From the NCBI RefSeq assembly GCF_007421925.1, contig NZ_QMDX01000001.1:84629-148628 (forward strand): a stretch of DNA of 64,000 bases, written 5' to 3'. Made by a program: the position numbers and the translations under genes. Of the stretch, positions 58,382 through 64,000 are shown in pieces (the first letter of the stretch is position 1; each line of letters starts with the position of its first letter). The notes beneath the pieces were generated by a model. The model had not been told where the DNA came from and ran no database searches. It saw nothing but the letters and a program-made list of their open reading frames with translations. The DNA comes from Haloglomus irregulare (GTDB lineage: Archaea > Halobacteriota > Halobacteria > Halobacteriales > Haloarculaceae).

Positions 58382-58499
58382 AGTTGTCTAGAGGACAGCC
58401 GGGATATCACGGGGGCGAAGCAGCTGTTGGATGTCGAGAACGGGAGGGGACGGTTCCGGGAGCGGGAACGTCGTGACCGCCCCGGACCGGGCGTGGTCG

Positions 58500-58682
58500 T
58501 CAGTCCGCGGAGACGCTGAGTCGGTCGCTGGTCGAGCTGGCCGTCGTTCGGGTCCGGCCGAAGCGTCGAGCGGCCCGCTCGATGCGGTCCGTCGAGACGC
58601 CCGCCTGCCGGGCTGCCGTCTCCAGGTCGAGGGTCCCACCTGTGTACAGCGCCATCGCCGTCCGAACCGCATGCTGATGCAT
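58500..58682 (-). CDS. Small helix-turn-helix protein
   Basis: A 60-residue protein: HAVRTAMALYTGGTLDLETAARQAGVSTDRIERAARRFG is a helix-turn-helix with a resolvase/UPF0175-like pattern, then a Ser/Thr/Arg tail. Haloarchaea carry many such short HTH proteins. An ATG eight codons earlier (58706) also fits an AT-rich promoter region (TATATTA-like near 58726-58732). Target unknown. Confidence 0.62.
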   Translation of the reverse strand: MHQHAVRTAMALYTGGTLDLETAARQAGVSTDRIERAARRFGRTRTTASSTSDRLSVSAD

Positions 58683-58841
58683 GGGACCATCCACTGGGTG
58701 TGGCATAATAAGAATATCGTGAGATAATATATCACTAAGGGACATCATATGCCGGGCAAGATCGTGAACAATAGTTATATTCGAGGAACGTTCATCCGGC
58801 TTCGGCCGGGCACAGGCCCGGTCAGGTGCCGGCCGTCGCGC

Positions 58842-59576
58842 TCAGTCGCCCGCGAGGACGGTGACCGCGTCCAGTGCGATGCCGATGGCACGCTCGACGT
58901 TGTCGCGGGCCTTCGGCGGGAGTTCGTCCGCCTCGGTCTCTCCCTTCTGGGTTCCCTCGACGAGGTTCCCGTCGACGGTGCAGATGGCGCCGGCGGCCAG
59001 GCCCTTCCGCCGAGCCAGGGTAAAGAGCGCGGCCGCCTCCATCTCCACGGCGAGCAGGCCGGCGGCCTCCCAACGCTCGACGACGCCCTCGGTCTCCGCG
59101 TAGAACGCGTCGTCGGTGGCGATGGGCCCGACGTGGAGGTCCTCGTCGCGGGCGCGTGCTCCATCCAGCAGCGCCGAGACGACGCCGTGGCTCGCGACCG
59201 CCGGCACCGCGACGTCCTCGTACCGCCTCGTGGTGCCCTCGTCCTTGGCCGCCGCGGTGGCGACCACCATGTCGCCGATCTCGATTCCGCGCTGGAGCGC
59301 GCCAGTGGTCCCCACGCGGCAGAACGTCTCCACGCCGACCGCGGCGAGTTCCTCGACGGCGATGGCCGTCGAGGGGGCGCCGATGCCGGTCGAGCAGAGC
59401 GTCAGGTCGACGCCGTCGTGGGTCGCGTTGACGACGCGGTACTCACGGTTCTCCGCCACGGTCTCGTGGCTATCGCACTGGGCCGCGATGCGCTCGACTC
59501 GCCCGGGGTCGCCGGGGACCAGCGCGATATCGTGGACGTCGCCGGGCTCACAGAGGATGTGGGGCTGCTTGGCCAT
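58842..59576 (-). CDS. udp: Uridine/purine nucleoside phosphorylase (PNP/UDP family 1)
   Basis: A 244-residue trimer-family phosphorylase that splits nucleosides with phosphate. Signatures are DIALVPGDPGRVERIA, the family motif GIGAPSTAIAVEELAAVGVETFCRVGTTGAL, and LLAVEMEAAALFTLARRKGLAAGAICTVDGN with the ribose-binding Met-Glu. ATG 59576 opens MAKQPHILCEPGDVHD. Uridine is the most likely substrate by overall similarity, but this is not certain. Confidence 0.92.
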   Translation of the reverse strand: MAKQPHILCEPGDVHDIALVPGDPGRVERIAAQCDSHETVAENREYRVVNATHDGVDLTLCSTGIGAPSTAIAVEELAAVGVETFCRVGTTGALQRGIEIGDMVVATAAAKDEGTTRRYEDVAVPAVASHGVVSALLDGARARDEDLHVGPIATDDAFYAETEGVVERWEAAGLLAVEMEAAALFTLARRKGLAAGAICTVDGNLVEGTQKGETEADELPPKARDNVERAIGIALDAVTVLAGD

Positions 59577-59649
59577 ATCCGGCCTGCGTGGCGACGGGGG
59601 AAAAGTCCGGGCGGTTCGCCCGGGCTGACGGGTGCCCCGTGACGACCGC

Positions 59650-60186
59650 TCAGACCAGCACGAACGTCAACGCCGGGAGCAGCGCTGTCAGTGCGACGGT
59701 GTAGACGGTCGCCGCGATGGCCCAGTCGTTGCGCACCTGTCGGGCCCGGCTCGCGGCCTCCTTGCCGAACAGCGGGAGCACGACGTACGCGAAGAAGACG
59801 AACAGCACCGAGAACGTGACCGCCGCGGCGATGAGGTGGGGGACCAGCAGCAGGCCGGTCCCGCCGAGCGCGATGTCGAAGCCCGGGGCGCCACCCCGTG
59901 CCTGGACGGACCGCTCGACCAGCTCCGCGACGAGGACGAACCCGACCCCGGCGAGCGTCCCGGAGGCGTAGTGGGCGAGGCTCGCGAGCCCGGCGGACAC
60001 CTCCGACAGCGCCTCGCCGGTGAGGGCGCCGGCGGCGACGAACGGTGGCGTGCTGCCTTCCGGGAGCCGCTGCATCGGGAGATTCATCGGTACCGTCGCG
60101 AGCAGGCCGGCGAGCGCGCCGAGTCCGGCGGCCGCGCCCAGGCCGACGCCGGCGTCGCCCGCGTGGGCCACGGCGAACCAGTCCAT
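59650..60186 (-). CDS. Membrane protein, four helices, unknown
   Basis: A 178-residue protein with an N-terminal hydrophobic stretch (GLGAAAGLGALAGLLATVPM), ALTGEALSEVSAGLASLAHYASGTLAGVGFVLVAELV, LLVPHLIAAAVTFSVLFVFFAYVVLPLFG and AATVYTVALTALLPALTFVLV. The segment VPMNLPMQRLPEGSTPPFVAAG is a conserved-looking loop. It is a haloarchaeal hypothetical. It lies 42 bases downstream of the SRPBCC gene on the same strand and may be in its operon. Confidence 0.8.
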   Translation of the reverse strand: MDWFAVAHAGDAGVGLGAAAGLGALAGLLATVPMNLPMQRLPEGSTPPFVAAGALTGEALSEVSAGLASLAHYASGTLAGVGFVLVAELVERSVQARGGAPGFDIALGGTGLLLVPHLIAAAVTFSVLFVFFAYVVLPLFGKEAASRARQVRNDWAIAATVYTVALTALLPALTFVLV

Positions 60187-60228
60187 ATCGACCTCCGGGA
60201 CCGGTGGGCTGAAAGCGCTCCCGGTTTC

Positions 60229-60708
60229 TCACTCCAGCAGCTGCTTGGTCTTCCGGTGACGACCCGCGAACATCGGTCCGAAGCCCAGGTCACCGAACGG
60301 CTCCGCCAGCCGACCCAGCCGCCCGCCCGGAAGCCGGTAGTTCACCCGGTCCCGGCAGATGGTCGTCCCGCCGTCGGCGTAGAACAGGTGGGTGTGCTCC
60401 CACGTCGGGAACGGACCGTCCTCCATCGTGTCCCGGAAGTAGGCGGCGCCGTCGTGGGCCTGCCGGGCGCCGATGACGGAGGTCCACGTCTGCCGGGGGC
60501 CGACCCCGAACGGGCGCATCGACATGTCGATGCGGGCCCCCGACTCCAGCACGTCCGGGTCCGCCTCGCCGTCGGGACCGACGGTCTGCTCGACGCGCAG
60601 GTTCATGAATCCGGGCGTCAGCGCCTCCAGCCCCTCGACCCGGGAGTGGAACTCCCACACGTCCGAAAGCGGCGCGGCGACGCGCGTCGTCCGCTCGTAG
60701 GTCGGCAT
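60229..60708 (-). CDS. SRPBCC (START-like) domain protein
   Basis: A 159-residue protein. PTYERTTRVAAPLSDVWEFHSRVEGLEALTPGFMNLRV is the typical N-terminal strand and helix; RQTWTSVIGARQAHDGAAYFRDTMEDGPFPTWEHTHLF follows, and the C-terminal helix ends in AGRHRKTKQLLE. It resembles the SRPBCC type fused to or next to sugar epimerases in bacteria. A GTG two codons earlier is possible as start. Ligand unknown. Confidence 0.85.
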   Translation of the reverse strand: MPTYERTTRVAAPLSDVWEFHSRVEGLEALTPGFMNLRVEQTVGPDGEADPDVLESGARIDMSMRPFGVGPRQTWTSVIGARQAHDGAAYFRDTMEDGPFPTWEHTHLFYADGGTTICRDRVNYRLPGGRLGRLAEPFGDLGFGPMFAGRHRKTKQLLE

Positions 60709-61016
60709 GTCCACGGATAGGTCCGGGTGGTGGATAACGGTGACCGTCGCGGCGAGCGGTGGGCGCGAGACGACACCGAAGCGCGGGAGCCGATAGGGAA
60801 CGTACGTCCGCGCGAGCCGCGGCGAGACAGCACCGCCGTCTCGCTGGCCGTGCGAGTGGGCGGCCTCGCCGCCCGTGAGTAGACGAAGTGAGCGCGGGTC
60901 ACCGGCACGGGGACGTGAAGCACCCGAGTGCCGGCGTTTTTTGAACGTTTTGCAGCGAGCGGTGCCCGCAGACGCGGCGAAGCCGCGCCGAGGACACCCG
61001 AGCCGTCAGAGAGGCG
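60709..61016. other. Gene-free spacer with T-rich hairpin motif
   Basis: About 300 bases with no convincing gene. A GAGTGCCGGCGTTTTTTGAACG element (about 60929-60950) resembles dispersed terminator-like motifs, and short inverted repeats (GGCGGCCTCGCCGCC) surround it. It may end transcription of the minus-strand Lrp gene or be a remnant repeat. Confidence 0.4.
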
Positions 61017-61445
61017 CTACTTGAGCCGTTCCTGCAGGAAGGACGGGTGGGCCTCCTCGACCCCCTCGATCCCGTGCAGTTCGTCGGCGATGATCTCGCC
61101 GAGCCCGTCGCCGTCGGCCGCGCGGACCTCGGCCATCAGGGTGTGGTCGCCGCTGGAGGAGTAGAGGGCCTCGACGGCGTCGAGGGCCTTCAGTTCGCGC
61201 GTGGCCTCCACGTACGACTCGCTGGCGACCTCGATACCGACCATGGCGATGGACTGGCCCGACAGCTTCTTGGGGTCCACGTCGGCAGAGTAGCCGACGA
61301 TAACCCCCTCCTGCTCCAGCCGGTCGATGTACTTCCGGACGGTCGGCTTCGAGACGCCTGCCCGGTCAGCGATTTCGGCGTAGGAGGCCTGTGCGTCCTC
61401 CTCCAAGACGGACAGGATGCGGTCCTCCGTTGACTCCGCGCTCAT
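61017..61445 (-). CDS. Lrp/AsnC-family transcriptional regulator
   Basis: A 142-residue regulator. The helix-turn-helix is EDRILSVLEEDAQASYAEIADRAGVSKPTVRKYIDRLEQEGVI, and the RAM ligand domain follows (GQSIAMVGIEVASESYVEATREL...VEALYSSSGDHTLMAEVRA). It is of the feast/famine type that senses amino acids. The start MSAESTEDR follows a TATA-like TTTTTCAT (61464-61471), next to a palindrome that may be its own operator. Confidence 0.94.
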   Translation of the reverse strand: MSAESTEDRILSVLEEDAQASYAEIADRAGVSKPTVRKYIDRLEQEGVIVGYSADVDPKKLSGQSIAMVGIEVASESYVEATRELKALDAVEALYSSSGDHTLMAEVRAADGDGLGEIIADELHGIEGVEEAHPSFLQERLK

Positions 61446-61475
61446 ACCCCTACTTTTGGGGCCGATGAAAAACCT

Positions 61476-61486
61476 CTTTCGGAAAG
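61476..61486. promoter_or_regulatory. Palindrome upstream of the Lrp-like gene
   Basis: CTTTCGGAAAG has 5-base arms around one G and lies directly upstream of the TATA-like element. Lrp proteins often repress their own gene from such a site; binding here is inferred. Confidence 0.35.
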
Positions 61487-61625
61487 GAAAAGGGAAGTTC
61501 GCGTCGGTCGGACCGGGGGTCTCGGCCCGGAAACGGCGCGGAGGAGCCCGCTCGACCACGTTGCCGGGACCGCCCGGAACGGGCCGTGTGGCGGGCTCCC
61601 GTGGGCGCTCGGCCCACAGCGAAGT

Positions 61626-61632
61626 CTTAAAC
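61626..61632 (+). promoter_or_regulatory. TATA element of the KH-domain gene
   Basis: CTTAAAC is centred 27 bases before the ATG at 61656, leaderless spacing. Confidence 0.6.
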
Positions 61633-61655
61633 GGGACCGTCACGAACGGCGTGAC

Positions 61656-62288
61656 ATGCAGCACGTGACGATTCCGCAGGACCGCATCGGGGCCCTCATC
61701 GGCGAGGGCGGCGAGACGATGCGCGAAATCGAGTCCCGTGCGGAGGTCCGTCTCGATATCGACAGCGAGACGGGGTCGGTGCGGGTGGAGACGGTCGGCG
61801 ACCCGGTGAAGGGCCTGAAGGGGCCGGACATCGTGAAGGCAGTGGGCCGCGGCTTCTCGCCCGAGGCGGCACTCTCGCTACTGGAGGGCGATATGCGGAT
61901 GTTCGACCTGGTCGACCTGAAGAGCGCGACCCGCAACGAGAACGACCTCCGGCGCCAGAAGGGCCGGCTCATCGGCGAGGACGGCCGGACCCGGCAGCTG
62001 ATGGCCGACCTCACCGGCGCCGAGGTGGTCATCTACGGCACCACGCTCGGGGTCATCGGCGAGCCGGAGCAGGTCGACGCCGTCCGGTCGGCCGCCGAGA
62101 TGATCCTCGACGGCGCGCCCCACGGCGCGGTCTACTCCTTCCTGGAGCGCAAGCACAACGAGATGGAGTCGACCGGTATCGAGTACCACGAGTTCCCGGG
62201 CGGTGAGGAGTCGACCGGCTCCGACGCCGGCGCCGGGACCGCCCCGTCCGGACCCGACCGGTCGAACGGGCCCGAGCCGAGCGGCTGA
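61656..62288 (+). CDS. KH-domain RNA-binding protein, Dim2/Pno1-like
   Basis: A 210-residue protein with two KH domains. The first has RIGALIGEGGETMREIESRA (GxxG loop GEGG), the second KGRLIGEDGRTRQLMADLTGAEVVIYG. YSFLERKHNEMESTGIEY is conserved in archaeal Dim2. The tail is disordered and acidic/Pro-rich. It binds the 3' end of 16S rRNA precursors during small-subunit maturation in other archaea. The usual partner rio1 is not adjacent here; a thermosome gene follows 171 bases later. Confidence 0.93.
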   Translation: MQHVTIPQDRIGALIGEGGETMREIESRAEVRLDIDSETGSVRVETVGDPVKGLKGPDIVKAVGRGFSPEAALSLLEGDMRMFDLVDLKSATRNENDLRRQKGRLIGEDGRTRQLMADLTGAEVVIYGTTLGVIGEPEQVDAVRSAAEMILDGAPHGAVYSFLERKHNEMESTGIEYHEFPGGEESTGSDAGAGTAPSGPDRSNGPEPSG

Positions 62289-62344
62289 CCAGCCGGCGAC
62301 ATCTTCAGCCCTCCTGACGGCCCGCACCGGCGTTCGGTCCGCCA

Positions 62345-62352
62345 TATAAATA
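62345..62352 (+). promoter_or_regulatory. Distal strong TATA box before the thermosome gene
   Basis: TATAAATA is the best consensus TATA box in the window. Transcription would start near 62375 and leave a leader of about 85 bases that includes the proximal promoter. Confidence 0.5.
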
Positions 62353-62399
62353 CTTCTCCGCTATGCCCTGCCACACGGCAGACCCACGCCCCGTCCGTC

Positions 62400-62437
62400 G
62401 GTTCTGTAAGCCGGTTCAGAAGGTTTTATGTAGAACC
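62400..62437 (+). promoter_or_regulatory. Proximal thermosome promoter with nested inverted repeats
   Basis: TTTTAT (62424-62429) lies 27-30 bases before a start about seven bases upstream of the ATG. GGTTCT (62400-62405) and AGAACC (62432-62437) form an inverted repeat around it, and TTCTG (62402-62406) pairs with CAGAA (62417-62421). The pattern suits a heat-shock regulator site or a folded leader when made from the distal promoter. Confidence 0.45.
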
Positions 62438-62459
62438 ACAATCAAAGATTCTACTGACT

Positions 62460-64000
62460 ATGGCTCAGCAGATGGGTAACCAGCCCCTCATCGTACTCAG
62501 CGAGGAAAGCCAGCGGACCTCCGGGCGCGACGCCCAGTCGATGAACATCACGGCAGGAACGGCAGTCGCCGAATCCGTCCGAACGACCCTCGGTCCGAAG
62601 GGGATGGACAAGATGCTCGTCGACTCGACGGGCAACGTCGTCGTCACGAACGACGGCGTCACCATCCTCAAGGAGATGGACATCGAGCACCCGGCGGCCA
62701 ACATGATCGTCGAGGTCGCCGAGACACAGGAGGACGAGGTCGGTGACGGCACCACCACGTCCGTCGTCATCGCCGGCGAACTCCTCGCCAAGGCCGAGGA
62801 CCTCCTCGACCAGGACATCCACGCCACCATCCTGGCACAGGGGTACCGGCAGGCCGCCCAGCGCGCCAAGGAGATCCTCGAGGAGAACGCCATCGAGGTC
62901 GCCCCGGACGACACCGACTACCTCGAGCAGATCGCCGCCACGGCGATGACCGGCAAGGGCGCCGAGAACGCGCGGGACACGCTCTCGTCGCTCGTCGTCG
63001 CCGCGGTCCAGGCCGTCGCCGAGGACGACGGCGAGGTCGACACTGACAACGTCAAGATCGAGAAGGTCGTCGGCGGCGCCGTCGAGAACTCCGAACTCGT
63101 CGAGGGCGTCATCGTCGACAAGGAGCGCGTCCACGACAACATGCCGTACATGGCCGAGGACGCCGACATCGCGCTGCTCGACACCGCCATCGAGGTCAAG
63201 GAGACCGAGATCGACGCCGAGGTCAACGTCGACTCCCCGGACCAGCTCCAGCAGTTCCTCGACCAGGAGGAGGAGCAGCTCCGCGAGATGGTGGACACGC
63301 TGAACGACGCCGGTGCGGACGTCGTCTTCTGCCAGAAGGGCATCGACGACATGGCCCAGCACTACCTCGCCCAGGAGGGCATCCTGGCTGTCCGGCGGGC
63401 CAAGAAGTCCGATATCAAGGCGCTCGCCCGCGCGACGGGTGGCCGCGTCATCTCCAACATCGACGACATCACGGCCGAGGACCTCGGCTTCGCCGGCTCC
63501 GTCGCCGAGAAGGACATCGGCGGCGACACCCGCATCTTCGTCGAGGACGTCGACGAGGCCCGCTCGGTCACGCTCGTCCTCCGCGGGGGGACCGAGCACG
63601 TGGTCGACGAGGTCGAACGCGCCATCGAGGACTCGATGGGCGTCGTGCGCGTCACGCTGGAGGACGGCAAGGTCCTCCCCGGCGGCGGCGCGCCCGAGAT
63701 CGAGCTGTCGATGGGGCTGCGTGACTTCGCCGACTCCGTCGAGGGGCGCGAGCAGCTCGCCGTCGAGGCGTTCGCCGACGCTATCGACGTCATCCCACGC
63801 ACGCTCGCCGAGAACGCCGGCCACGACCCGATCGACTCGCTCGTGGACCTGCGCTCCGAGCACGACGACGGCAACACCGGCGCGGGGCTCGACGCTTACA
63901 CCGGCGACATCGTCAACATGGAGGACGACGGCGTCGTCGAGCCGCTGCGCGTGAAGACCCAGGCCATCGAGTCCGCCACCGAGGCGGCCGTGATGATCCT
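62460..64000 (+). CDS. ths: Thermosome (group II chaperonin) subunit, 3' end outside window
   Basis: The first 513 residues of a thermosome subunit, an ATP-driven folding chamber. [26 protein letters not shown] opens, then [28 protein letters not shown], the ATPase motif [35 protein letters not shown] in the apical part and [28 protein letters not shown] follows near the window edge. Haloarchaea have two or three paralogues (thsA/B/C); the exact type is not decided. Two promoters precede it. No stop is reached. Confidence 0.97.
   Translation, partial: MAQQMGNQPLIVLSEESQRTSGRDAQSMNITAGTAVAESVRTTLGPKGMDKMLVDSTGNVVVTNDGVTILKEMDIEHPAANMIVEVAETQEDEVGDGTTTSVVIAGELLAKAEDLLDQDIHATILAQGYRQAAQRAKEILEENAIEVAPDDTDYLEQIAATAMTGKGAENARDTLSSLVVAAVQAVAEDDGEVDTDNVKIEKVVGGAVENSELVEGVIVDKERVHDNMPYMAEDADIALLDTAIEVKETEIDAEVNVDSPDQLQQFLDQEEEQLREMVDTLNDAGADVVFCQKGIDDMAQHYLAQEGILAVRRAKKSDIKALARATGGRVISNIDDITAEDLGFAGSVAEKDIGGDTRIFVEDVDEARSVTLVLRGGTEHVVDEVERAIEDSMGVVRVTLEDGKVLPGGGAPEIELSMGLRDFADSVEGREQLAVEAFADAIDVIPRTLAENAGHDPIDSLVDLRSEHDDGNTGAGLDAYTGDIVNMEDDGVVEPLRVKTQAIESATEAAVMI

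Noticed and set aside
58377-58415. tRNA-like piece (TAGCCCAGTTGTCTAGAGG)
   Set aside because: It resembles a D-arm at first sight but no anticodon arm, T-loop or acceptor pairing follows.
62363-62479. 38-residue upstream ORF overlapping the thermosome start
   Set aside because: Its ATG is only about 15 bases from the TATA box, too close for a transcript start, and the peptide looks random.

Overview
The window is chromosomal DNA of a haloarchaeon (class Halobacteria). The evidence is the very high G+C content, the acidic Asp/Glu-rich proteins, and archaeal information-processing genes: proteasome alpha subunit, PAC2 protein, TFE-alpha, RPA with its partner, RNase P Rpr2, Dim2-like KH protein and thermosome. 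Many start codons lie about 27 bases downstream of a TATA element, which is the layout of leaderless haloarchaeal transcripts. Genus and species cannot be told from the sequence alone. About 75 protein-coding genes, one tRNA gene and one good small-RNA candidate are supported. I see no insertion sequence, prophage, CRISPR array or replication origin.

Layout. 0-10 kb: proteasome alpha subunit (cut by the left edge), hisH, a MerB-like organomercurial lyase divergent from an HxlR regulator, a HAD phosphatase, a secreted penicillin-acylase-type hydrolase, two CDGSH iron-sulfur proteins and a thiolase/DUF35 pair. 10-22 kb: tyrS, a frameshifted DoxX gene, a zinc-finger microprotein, a cluster of exported lipoproteins and thiol-redox genes (two paralogous lipoproteins, a DUF3179 protein, TlpA-CcdA), a BtpA-like protein and an NDH-2-type oxidoreductase. 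22-34 kb: MscS channel, YhbY and RNase P Rpr2, acyl-CoA dehydrogenase, PAS histidine kinase, a 22-residue membrane microprotein, a TIM-barrel protein, Nudix hydrolase, an R2lox-type oxidase with two homopolymer frameshifts, and tRNA-Ser(UGA) followed by about 690 bases without a gene. 34-46 kb: Nnr-MoaC, HflX, FUN14, a two-domain glyoxalase, a membrane-anchored J-domain protein, a very large Tat-exported M14 peptidase interrupted by an in-frame TAG, and a PAC2 protein. 46-64 kb: small-RNA candidate and PadR regulator, HD phosphohydrolase with an overlapping upstream ORF, rpa3-rpap3, tfe-DUF2110-DUF5803, CinA, AroE, a four-repeat WHy/LEA14-like surface protein, uridine phosphorylase, Lrp regulator, Dim2-like KH protein and a thermosome subunit (cut by the right edge).

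How genes work together. Overlapping or nearly touching stop/start codons define short operons: amidase with a membrane protein, thiolase-DUF35, TlpA-CcdA (thiol-disulfide chemistry outside the membrane), Nnr-MoaC, rpa3-rpap3 (single-strand DNA binding), tfe-DUF2110-DUF5803, and YhbY-MscS. Three genes (DoxX, R2lox, M14) are broken. In DoxX and R2lox, three of the four lesions are one-base changes in G or C runs and the fourth is a lost base, so assembly error is at least as likely as true gene decay.
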